A stretch of 64,000 nucleotides of DNA from Chrysoporthe austroafricana. Taxonomy: Eukaryota; Ascomycota; Sordariomycetes; Diaporthales; Cryphonectriaceae. The first letter of the stretch is position 1, and every line of letters begins with the position of its first letter. The stretch lies in assembly GCA_001051155.2 (NCBI GenBank), contig JYIP02000005.1:992001-1056000 (forward strand). Reading direction: 5' to 3'. Shown here one piece after another: positions 1 to 10,655 of the stretch. Under the pieces are notes generated by a model, which saw nothing but the letters and a program-made list of their open reading frames with translations, was not told where the DNA came from and did no database searches. A program made the translations under genes and the position numbers.

Positions 1-36
1 CCAAGAAAAGCTACTCTGTAGCATCTTGTCGCAAAG

Positions 37-1008
37 ATGGCGACCAACAAGCAGGGCAAGATGGTGAGTTGCTGCCTCCAATTGCGCCCAACGTATCATG
101 GAGGTTGACTTCAACAGACTAACAAAATGCTCCCTCGCAGGCCGGCTACGTACGTACACCTATTGTGCTCCCCCCTTCGATATCTCCGCTGGATGGCTTC
201 GACTTGAGTCCACCTGCCAGACTCGCTGACACGCGCCTCGTAGATCAACTACCGGATGCGAATCACCCTCATGGACGGCCGCCAGATGACCGGACAGATG
301 CTGGCCTTTGATAAGGTGCGACCTCCACATGTCTACCGTACATGATTGAACAATCACTAACGTCCACCGCAGCACATGAACCTTGTCCTCGCCGACACCG
401 AAGAGTTCCGAAAGACCAAGAAGCAGAGCAAGCCTGCCGCCCCCGGCGCAGGAGGCTCCTCGGCGCAAACCATCGTACAGGAGGAGAAGCGCACACTCGG
501 TCTCGTGATCTTGCGGGGCAAGCACATCGTGTCCCTCTCAGTCGAGTCACCGCCACCGGCGGACCCCAGCGCGCGCCTGGGCAAGTCGACAGCCGGCGGG
601 ATCTCGACGTTGACGGGTGGTCCTGGTGTCGCACGACCAGCTGGACGAGGAGCTGCGCCCCCAGTTGCACTTGCTGTGCGTACATCCCGCCACAAAGCAT
701 ACCGGAACACTGCTGATGAATGGATAGGGTCCCGCTCCTGGTGTCGGTGGCGTGCCGCCTCCCGGCTTCCCAGGCTTCCAAGGAGGTCCTCCTGGGTTCC
801 CCGGCCGTGGTGGTCGTAAGTTCAACCCCATGTCCTTTGGTAGACGAGTTCTAACAGGTTATCAGCTCCACCTGGGTTCCCCGGCGCCCCTGGCGCTTTC
901 CCTCCTGCTGGCTTCCCTGGCGCCCCTGGCGGCCAGTTTCCTCCCGGTTTCCCTGGTGCTCCGGGCGGCCAACCTCCTGCTGGCTTCAACCCGCCCCCTC
1001 GACGATAG
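37..1008 (+). CDS. SMB1: Small nuclear ribonucleoprotein SmB (spliceosome Sm core)
   Basis: This is the SmB/B' subunit of the heptameric Sm ring that binds U1, U2, U4 and U5 snRNAs in the nucleus. Six exons fit: 37-63, 141-149, 244-315, 373-675, 728-815 and 866-1008, giving about 213 aa. The Sm1 motif is visible as [17 protein letters not shown] followed by [18 protein letters not shown], and Sm2 as [17 protein letters not shown]. The C-terminal half is a Pro/Gly-rich tail with repeated PPGFPG and GAPGG blocks, as expected of SmB. The second exon is only 9 nt (Ala-Gly-Tyr); it is needed to join KM to INYRMR, so the model depends on a microexon. The start ATG is the first in the window and begins the family-typical short MATNKQGKM. 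Confidence in identity is high; the 728-815 boundaries are less certain because the tail is repetitive. Confidence 0.93.
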
Positions 1009-1558
1009 TCATGATTATACCAGAAACACACGCTTCACCGGTCTGCATTTGAGAAGGGACATACTGGGCGTTCGGATGATTTACAAAATTTGAGTGATCG
1101 GGGGTCGGCAGAGAGACCTGTACCATAGCGCAGATGGGCAATAATGCATTGCCGGCTGGTAAACTCCAAATAGTTAATCTGAGAGGGCTGCAAACAGTAT
1201 ATCGTCCTGATATCAAAGCTGGAGGCGAACTGACGAACAACCACATGTAAGAAAGATTCTCTAGAGTTGACCTTCTCAGGTCTGCTCCGTAGCCTCTCGG
1301 GACGGGCACCCCAGCTGCCAGACAGCAGTTGCAAGCCCCGAGAGCTGAGCCCCTACTGGGTAGACCCTGAACTGCAGCCGCGGGCACTATGTAAGGCTCC
1401 CCGGCAATCGCCCGAACCCGCCCAGTTGCCCGCCGCGAATTTCTCAACTCCGATATCATTTTCGCAACACTTTCTCCAGGCCGACCTCCAGGAAACCTTT
1501 CTCCAGCCAGCAGCCCGCCACCCGGCCCAACAGACCGCTCGATACAGCCAATCCCAAG
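1009..1558. other. Intergenic, SmB 3' end and MPC1 leader
   Basis: No convincing gene. The last 120 bases before the MPC1 start are C/T-rich, which suits a 5' leader. Short open frames on both strands have no recognisable content. Confidence 0.6.
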
Positions 1559-2438
1559 ATGGCGGCCTTTGTAAAAGCGATCAATGCGAAAATTCGCTCC
1601 AACAAGTACACCGATTACATCTGCTCCACCCGTACGTGAGATTTCTCCTTTCGGGTGCCGTCATCGGACACTTTGCTCGGGAATCCCGGTGACTCCCACG
1701 AGCCGCTGCGCTGTGCTGTCTTGAGCTACGATGCCTTCTGGGCGACCCCTAGGAGCATGGGAACGAGAGCGGCCGTGCGCGCCTCGAGCGACGGGAGCGC
1801 GAAGGCATCGCGGAGGCGGCGGGGCTGGCTGCCGCCGTCTGTCCTGCGCCGCGACTACCGCCTCGCTGGCGGGAGATGTGCTGGCTTGGACTCTCCGAAC
1901 CTATGCGCGCGCTCTCTACAGACAAACATATCCGCTGACCTTGTGATTGCACAATGCGCAGACTTCTGGGGCCCGGTGTCGAACTTTGGTATCCCCATCG
2001 CAGCGGTGATGGACACACAAAAGTCCCCGGAGCTGTACGTTCCTCCCACCTCCCTTCGCCCCCTCAAGCCACCCCGCAGGCAGACGTCTCTTCCCTACAA
2101 TCTTTGCCATCGCTGACCGCGGCTTCTACGCTTCCAGCATCTCCGGGACCATGACCGGCGCCCTCGTCATCTACTCCGCGACCTTTATGCGCTACGCCAT
2201 GGCCGTCACCCCCAGGAACTACCTCCTCTTCGCGTGTCACTTCGTCAACGAGGGCTCCCAGCTTACACAGGGCTACCGGTGGTACAACTGGCATTACTTG
2301 GGTGGCCGCGACAAGGCGATCGCGTCAGGCGACCTGGTGCTGGACAAGGCGAAGGAGGGCGCCGAGAAGGTGAAGGAGGGCGTCAAGGAGGGCGTCAAGG
2401 AGGGCGTGCAGAAGGCCGAGGCTGCCGTGGGCAAGTGA
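1559..2438 (+). CDS. MPC1: Mitochondrial pyruvate carrier subunit 1
   Basis: Subunit of the MPC heterodimer that moves pyruvate across the inner mitochondrial membrane. Exons 1559-1631, 1962-2034 and 2138-2438 join in frame to a protein of about 148 aa. Diagnostic family sequence is present in order: an amphipathic MAAFVKAINAKIRSNKY start, HFWGPVSNFGIPIAAVMD at the first membrane helix, KSPELISGTMTGAL, YSATFMRYAMAV in the second helix, and NYLLFACHFVNEGSQLTQGYRW in the third. The body matches MPC1 rather than MPC2, since it has the FWGP and NE..QL patterns. After residue 110 there is an extension of about 35 residues with three tandem VKEG units and further KE/KA pairs, likely an amphipathic helix. 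The 330-nt first intron is long for this locus. The partner MPC2 is not in the window. Confidence 0.94.
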
Positions 2439-4745
2439 GGGGTCTCCTGCGAGGGTTAATGGCTGTGAAAGGCTGGGAAAGACTGGGAGCGTCGCCGCCG
2501 GCTCGGTAAACCGTGGGCTCGTGGCGCGTGGATGTCTGGCGCCGTTGACCTGGACCACCTCACGACTGGATGTCACGAGGCTGGACCCAGGAGCGACCGT
2601 ATCTCGCGGGCGGCTAGCCAGAGGGAGCAAGGTCGTCGTGTTCTTCAACCGCCCGGGCTTAGGATGGCAGGGAATTCTTTGGGCTGTATCATTACGTCGC
2701 GTTGCTGTGTCCTATACGTATCCGAGTGAGCCTCAATACGGCAAAGCAAGCATCTGGATCCCTCGGCGATTCTTTTGAGTATTTGCTGCCTAGGCGTTTT
2801 TTTCGCTGTCATGGAGCAGCGCCCGGACCGTGTGGCATAAAAGAGCCCGGCCCTCGTCGATACGAGACCTACATGTGTGGTTGTTGGACCTGAGACGGCA
2901 ATGCGGACCGCTTCTCGTGGACCGTCCGATATCGAAGGCAAACGGCCCGTGAAAATTCTCCGAAGACGATGCCAAGATCGAATCGGTGCTAAGTACATAG
3001 CATGTACTATGTAGCACAGGAGATCAACGATGGAGGAGTAGAGTCACTGTGGGCCGATAAGTCTTAGAAAACATGGCTGCCACGGTCCAGACATATTCAT
3101 GACTCCTAGCCGGAGATCATATCTGCGCGGCGATAAGCCGCAGAAATCCTCGTCTAGCCGCGAACCATGGGCGACGGTCTGCGCATCCTCATCGCATGAT
3201 GTGAAAGAATCTACCAACAGTATCGTAACCGAGGAAATCGCACCCGGCTGAATGGACACTTTCGTGTTCAGCCTTACCCGCTCGCCCGCGGATGCATCAT
3301 GGTGATGCCGAGGTCGGCGGATCGATCAGGGAGGGGACCATGAGACGGGGAAAAATCCAAACGTCACGGTGGCTGCAGTCGTGGACAGCGCCCTTTTTTT
3401 TTTTTTTTTTTTAACCCCCGACCCCTCGGCGTCAAAGAGAATGGTGAGCGAGATAAAATTAGCGCAGGTTGTCGCGACCGAGACAAGGCCAAGTAAGTAG
3501 GACCGAGCCCGGAGAGCTGGGCCTGGGGTCTGAGCCATGTTCGTGCAGGCCGAGAGATCTCGGGCGGCATTGCAGCGACCTCGCCATCACGGGGGCGAGA
3601 TCAGGTCTCACGACGATCTCGTTGTCCTCGGCCATATGTCGTCGCACGTGTAGCACGGAATCACCATATGCAGCGCAATGCCGATCAAAAACGGACAGGC
3701 GATATAGCCGCTCGCTGACCGAGGGGACTTGGCACAAGGATACTTAGTAGATGCGGTCCTGCGTATCAGCAGCTATGGAAGCGCTCTGGTTGGGAGAAGC
3801 TCGGTCCACAGAGCTCTTTTCCCATTCAGGCATGGCCGAGGCAGTGGCCCACTCTTTCATAGTCCAAATACCGATGCGTACTATGCGTCATAGCCAACGC
3901 CGACCTGCAGCATCTCGGATGGGGAGGGTCTTGCGCGGTCTCACAGCCAAGACATGTGGTTGAGGCCCTGTAGCCATTGTGGGATCGAGCTGTGACGAGG
4001 CTGTCTTGGCAAGGGGAGACGAGATACAAGCCAAGCCTTGGAGGAGAGGGAGGTCAGACTCAGGCCTGTGGATGGCAGCATGCGTGAGTCGAGGACAAAC
4101 ACCATAGCAGTGGTCTCCAGAAGCGACATGACGACAGCAGGCTGGATGCGCCCTGGCCCTCCCAGCACAGCCATCGCCTCTGAAACATGGGGGGGTTCAT
4201 AGCGATAAGGGAAATGAAGTAGGTTGGGGGAGTCAAATTCTCTCTAGAAACTATAGCATAAATACTTTGGGTCGTCCTTAGATGACACAGCGCGCTGCTA
4301 GGATGGAAGCTAGCAGCTTAGTAGCTTTCTGCCCTGGAGGACAAAACCCCTCACTAACCTTCTATCCCACCTTCACCTTCTCAGCCGGACCTCTGCCACC
4401 CCACATACAAATCGACGGCCGTGGACTCTCTGCTTGTTGTCAGTAATCCCATCGCCGTCCATTCTTCCCCCCACCTTTGACTTGCTGTCCAGCCAACCTA
4501 ACATTCCTTGGAGAGACTCGCCTGCACATCGCGACGACATCTCGCAAGCCAGCCAACAGCACGGCGTGCCCCTCCCATCAGGGTGCCCCTCCTCCTGTCT
4601 ACGTCAACAACCAGCCCCCCGTCGCCCCTACAACATTCCATCGCCGACCAGTTCCTCGAGCCCCACGACCTCGAGCGCCCTGCCGGGGAATCGTCATACC
4701 TCGACTGCTCTCAATTGGCCCTGATACCTGCAACAGCGACCAAAG
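2439..4745. other. Intergenic, long leader of pyruvate carboxylase
   Basis: A 2.3-kb gap without a supported gene. It includes a 19-nt T homopolymer at 3394-3412. The last 380 bases before the PYC start are pyrimidine-rich, consistent with a promoter and leader. The open frames found here overlap each other and show no domain. Confidence 0.6.
3394..3412. repeat. T19 homopolymer
   Basis: An uninterrupted run of 19 T, in the gap between MPC1 and PYC. Its length is liable to slippage and sequencing error. Confidence 0.9.
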
Positions 4746-7700
4746 ATGGCGGAGAAGCAATACGAGGATGTCTTCGAGGAGGGCAGTGCCCCCAAGGAGG
4801 AACGGACTGTTCACCGAATGCGGGCCAATTCGTCCATAATGCAGGTGAACAAGATCCTTGGTGAGTCCCTTGCTATCGGCCCAGCGCAGCACTGCTGCTT
4901 CAGAGGACCTTCAGCTCCCATGACGACCGAGGAGCGCACGGCCTCCTTGACCCCTCAAGGTGGTCTTTGGCTAACCATTTGACTTCCGCATAGTTGCCAA
5001 CCGAGGAGAAATCCGTAAGTTTGACTGCCCGAGGCTTTTTTACTAGAACTGTTGCTAACAATAGGCGCAGCCATTCGTGTAGGTTCTCAGACATGGGACG
5101 GCGAATCGACTTACGGACCTTGAGACACAGCGCTGACAAGACTGCTTTTCGCCCGAACAGATCTTCAGGACGGTAAGTGTCCGACCTTCGGTATAATGTC
5201 TTGTCCTGTAGTGCTGACACCACCGCCTCGTAGGCTCACGAACTGTCACTTCACACTATTGCTGTCTTCAGGTATGTGGATGAGTCCCCGCATCGCTTCA
5301 ATTGGTTTCAAGGTGCTGATTCTCGAAGTTATGAGGACCGTCTTAGCATGCACCGGCAAAGTACGATTCAATCTACCTCCCGAATCCTCTCCCCCCCAAC
5401 ATACGAGCACAACTAGAGACTGACGTTGGTTGGTGGTGGTGGTAAATAGAGGCCGATGAGGCTTACGTCATTGGCAAGCGAGGACAATACAAGCCTGTCG
5501 GCGCTTATCTGGCCGGCGACGAGATTATCAAAATCGCAAAGGAGCACGGCGCTCAGATGATCCACCCTGGTCAGTATACACCACCCCTGGGGCTCCACGG
5601 CGAGACACTTCTGGTGTCCGCGAGGAAGCTCGAGACGCTAACAGGTCGGAAGGTTACGGCTTCTTGTCCGAGAATGCCGAGTTTGCCCGGAATGTCGAGA
5701 AGGCCGGCCTTATTGTGAGTCCCTCGCGTTCTTGCCCGGCTGCAGCCATTCATGCAACCCAGGTTGCTTCGCGCCAATGAGGGCCGAGCTGATACTCTGC
5801 CTGTGACTAGTTCATCGGACCCTCCCCCGACGTGATTGATGGGCTGGGCGACAAGGTCTCGGCCCGAAAGCTCGCCATTGCTGCCAACGTCCCGGTCGTT
5901 CCCGGAACCGAAGGCGCTGTGGAGAAGTTCGAGGAGGTCAAGGCCTTCACTGACAAGTATGGGTTTCCGGTCATCATCAAGGCCGCTTACGGAGGTGGTG
6001 GTCGTGGTATGCGTGTAGTCCGCGAGGAGGAATCGCTCAAAGAGTCCTTCGAGCGGGCCACCTCCGAGGCGAAGTCTGCTTTCGGAAATGGAACCGTCTT
6101 CGTTGAGCGATTCCTGGACAAGCCCAAGCACATTGAGGTCCAGCTGCTCGGAGACAACCATGGCAACCTCGTGCACTTGTACGAGCGTGACTGCTCCGTC
6201 CAGCGGAGACATCAGAAAGTCGTCGAGATTGCCCCGGCCAAGGACTTGCCAGTTGACGTGCGAGACGCCATCTTGAACGATGCCGTCAAGCTGGCAAAGT
6301 CAGTCAACTATCGTAATGCTGGTACTGCGGAGTTTCTTGTCGACCAGCAGAACCGGTATTACTTCATCGAGATCAACCCTCGCATCCAGGTCGAGCACAC
6401 GATCACTGAGGAAATTACGGGCATTGACATCGTTGCCGCGCAAATTCAGATCGCTGCCGGCGCAACCCTTGCGCAGCTTGGTCTGACCCAGGACCGGATC
6501 TCGACTCGAGGCTTCGCGATCCAATGTCGCATCACCACCGAGGACCCTGCCAAGAACTTCCAGCCAGACACTGGCCGAATTGAAGTCTACCGGTCTGCCG
6601 GTGGCAACGGTGTCCGTCTCGATGGTGGAAACGGCTTTGCTGGCGCTGTCATCACCCCATACTACGACTCCATGCTGGTCAAGTGCACATGCCATGGCTC
6701 CACATACGAGATTGCTCGCCGGAAGGTCTTGCGTGCCCTCGTGGAGTTCCGTATCCGTGGTGTCAAGACCAACATTCCTTTCCTCCTTTCCCTACTCAAT
6801 CACCCCACTTTTATCGACGGCAACTGCTGGACGACTTTCATTGATGACACTCCCCAGCTCTTCGACCTCATTGGCTCTCAGAACCGCGCTCAGAAGCTAT
6901 TGGCGTACCTGAGTGATCTCCTTGTCAATGGAAGCAGCATCAAGGGTCAAATCGGCGACCCTAAATTCAAGGGTGACATCATCCTGCCAGAGCTTCTTGA
7001 TGATGCTGGAAAGAAGTTGGATGTCTCAGTGCCATGCAAAAAGGGTTGGCGCAACATCATTGTGGAGCAGGGCCCTGAAGCTTTCGCGAAAGCTGTTCGT
7101 GAGTACAAGGGCTGTCTTCTGATGGACACCACTTGGAGAGATGCTCATCAATCTTTGCTTGCTACTCGTGTGCGGACCGTGGATCTGTGCAACATCGCCA
7201 AGGAGACCAGCCATGCCTTATCCAACCTCTACAGTCTGGAGTGTTGGGGAGGAGCTACCTTCGACGTGGCCATGCGCTTCCTCTATGAGGATCCTTGGGA
7301 CAGACTGCGAAAGATACGGAAGCTCATCCCAAACATCCCCTTCCAGATGCTCCTTCGTGGTGCCAACGGCGTCGCATATGCATCTCTGCCTGACAATGCC
7401 ATCGAGCACTTTGTCAAGCAGGCCAAGGACAATGGTGTTGATATCTTCCGTGTCTTCGATGCTTTGAACGACATTGATCAGCTCGAGGTCGGCATCAAGG
7501 CAGTTCATAAGGCTGGTGGTGTGGTTGAAGGTACCGTCTGCTTCTCGGGAGATATGCTCAACCCCACGAAGAAGTATAACCTGCCATACTACTTGGACTT
7601 GGTCGACAAGCTTGTCAAGCTGAACATCCACGTCCTTGGCATCAAGGACATGGCGGGTGTCCTGAAGCCTTATGCTGCCAAGCAGTTGATCGGCTCGATC

Positions 7701-9079
7701 CGCAAGAAGTACCCAGACCTGCCCATTCACGTCCACACCCACGACTCAGCTGGCACTGGCGTCACCTCCATGGTTGCATGCGCCGAGGCTGGTGCAGATG
7801 CCGTGGACGCCTGCAGTGACAGCATGTCCGGTATGACGTCTCAGCCCAGCATCAACGCCCTGCTCGCATCTCTCGAGGGCAGCGACCTTGACCCAGGTCT
7901 GAATGTTCACCACGTTCGTGCCCTCGACACCTACTGGCAACAGCTGCGACTGCTGTATTCACCATTTGAGGCTCATCTTGCTGGACCCGACCCTGAAGTG
8001 TATGAGCATGAGATTCCTGGTGGTCAGCTCACCAACATGATGTTCCAGGCTCAGCAGCTCGGTCTGGGCTCACAGTGGCTCGAGACCAAGAAGGCCTACG
8101 AACATGCGAATGACCTTCTCGGCGACATCGTCAAGGTCACGCCGACTTCCAAGGTTGTCGGTGACCTTGCTCAGTTCATGGTGTCGAACAAGCTCAGCCC
8201 GGAAGATGTTAAGGCGCGAGCCAAGGAGCTTGACTTCCCCGGCTCTGTTCTGGAATTCTTCGAAGGCCTCATGGGTCAACCGTACGGAGGGTTCCCAGAG
8301 CCGCTCCGTACGGACGCTCTCCGCGGCCGCAGGAAGATGGACAAGCGTCCCGGGCTGTACCTACCACCTGTGGACTTTGCGAAGATCAGGAAAGAGCTGG
8401 CCAACAAGTACGGCACCGTCGACGAGTGCGACGTCGCCTCATACGTCATGTACCCGAAAGTCTTCGAAGACTACAAGAAGTTTACGCAGAAGTACGGTGA
8501 CCTGTCGGTTCTCCAGACGCAGAAGTTCCTGGCCAAGACGGAGATCGGCGAGGAGTTCCACGTGGAGCTAGAGAAGGGCAAGGTGCTGATCCTGAAGCAA
8601 CTGGCCGTCGGGCCCCTGAGCGAGCACACCGGTCAGCGCGAGGTGTTCTGGGAGGTGAATGGGGAAGTGCGCCAGGTCACCACCGACGACAAGAAAGCCT
8701 CCGTCGAGAACGTCACTAGACCCAAAGCCGACCCATCCGACTCTAGCCAAGTCGGTGCCCCGATGGCAGGTGTGTTAGTTGAGCTTCGCGTCCACGAAGG
8801 CTCGGATGTCAAGAAGGGAGACCCACTTGCTGTGCTGAGTGCCATGAAGATGGTAAGTTTCCTCCTCTTCTCAATTGATGCTGGTTGTCGTCCTACCGTC
8901 ACATGTCGCATGACGTACACTGTGACGCGAGCTACGGTCCGCCAATGCTAACATAACGTGAACGCAACTAGGAAATGTCCATCACGGCTCCCCACAACGG
9001 AAAAGTCTCGGGACTCCAGGTTCGCGAGGGCGACTCCGTCGACGGCACGGACCTGGTTTGCAAGATCGTCAAGGGCTAA
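4746..9079 (+). CDS. PYC1: Pyruvate carboxylase, biotin enzyme
   Basis: Makes oxaloacetate from pyruvate, bicarbonate and ATP (anaplerosis, gluconeogenesis); fungal PYC is usually cytosolic and no targeting peptide is seen. Ten exons fit: 4746-4860, 4994-5014, 5071-5078, 5161-5172, 5234-5271, 5329-5360, 5450-5569, 5653-5714, 5811-8852 and 8972-9079, giving 1185 aa, the family length. The biotin carboxylase domain shows KILVANRGEIPIR, HPGYGFLSEN, the glycine loop YGGGGRGMR and EINPRIQVEH. The carboxyltransferase domain shows LLMDTTWRDAHQS, the carbamylated-lysine region VLGIKDMAG and HVHTHDSAG. The C-terminal biotinyl domain has AMKM, whose Lys carries biotin, with an intron between its Met and the following Glu. 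The 5' third is unusually fragmented, with exons of 8 and 12 nt. MPC1, which also uses pyruvate, is the upstream neighbour. Confidence 0.97.
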
Positions 9080-10655
9080 TGCAGGTCCGGTCGTCAAGAT
9101 GCGAGGCGATAACCCTTGGCGATCTCAGGCTTGCACGCCACTGGTTCATTTTCGTGTTCTGGACAGAGAGCCCATTTTCTCGTTCTCTAGACTATGTTTC
9201 ACGACGGCGTGAGAGATGTAGTATGCAAGATGCAGGGAGCGGAGCGGGAACAGGTATGCTCACTATCCAGGGTGGATATTTCGGGTCTTACTGTTGTCTG
9301 GCGGACGGACATTATTTGGAGGGGTATTCTCGCCTCTGCGCACTTCATGCAGACGGCGCCACCAAAATTAAGAAAACAAAACCTTTGTATCTTTGATCAA
9401 GTACAGTACAAGTGAATTAGCGATGCAGGTCAGCAGTTGGCTTTCGTCTGTCCCCCGGGACCGTTCTTTAGACTTGTCTGTGGCCGGTACGGTTCATCAG
9501 ATTGTGGCGGCTCATTCCTTTTCCCAATCTCCATGCCTACAGAACGTAGACGTCTTGGCTGACTTTCAACAGGTGATAGGTCAAATTTGATGCTTCAATG
9601 CTCACCCCGAAATGAGACCGGATCAAGTCCAGTGTTTCACCACTCCGGAGCTTTCAAATTTCCATCCCGCCGTCCTCCCTCGTGGCCTCGACCGACCATA
9701 CTGCAGCCTTACGGCGCGCCCGACCGTCCCGCCTGGCCTTTGAAGCTTGTGCAGCGAGGCGTCGCGGCCACGTCATCCGAGGCTTCGGGAACAAATTGAG
9801 ATGGCGCGCTCTTTCATTACCGGAGTTGCACTCCGGTGCCGCCTCCTCCTCACCCTGCAGCGGGATTCGGGAGTTAGACTCAATCTGCAAGCCACAGCTG
9901 ATGCTGGGCTTGCGCTCGGCGCCTCATATATCTTCTTGGCCATGCGCGCCGGGGGATTTCCGGAGTCGTATGATCCCGATGCCTAACTTGAGGAATCCCT
10001 TCCCCTGGGTCCATGATGTGCTTTGGTCCAGGAAATGACGAGGCGGGATGAGTAGCGGTGAGAGGTCAAGCGGTGGCCAGTCGGGTGTGAGAAGCTGGAT
10101 AGACCCCACGTTGGCCCACGAGGATGCATCAGGATCTATGAGGGCTAGCAAGGGCTCTAAGTCTCTACGATGAAGGATCAACGGCACGTCTCCGCCAGGG
10201 GAGTCTGCCCCAAAGAGCAGAGCGCAGGATCTACAACCCAAGGACAAGATGGCTTCAATAGCCTTGTGAGACTGCGAAGCTTGGGGGGCAGGATCAGCCG
10301 AATTGTGCTACACTGTATGGGAGAGCTAACTTTCTGTTTACCTTCGTGTCTGGGCTGAAGGTGTTCCAATGTCAGATCTGGTTTAGAGAACAATGTTTCT
10401 ACAGCGGGCGCGAGAATCAGGATGGAGCACTGGCAGATGCTACATAGCCATGATTGAAATTGCAAAGAATTACAATATATACGGTGAATCCTAGGTGACT
10501 ATCTATGCGCTGCGAATTGCTATCCTCCTATGTGATGATTCGGGACGATGTGATGGTAGAGAAAACGAGAATTGGTGAGGTGTAGGGGAAATATCAAAGG
10601 ATGAATGATGAAGTTTTGGTAGATCCTGACAACCATATCTTTTTGGATAGCTCTC
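9080..10655. other. Intergenic between convergent genes
   Basis: This holds the 3' flanks of PYC (plus) and the UDP-glucose dehydrogenase gene (minus). Open frames near 9.6-10.0 kb occur on both strands with no domain; no gene is supported. Confidence 0.55.
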
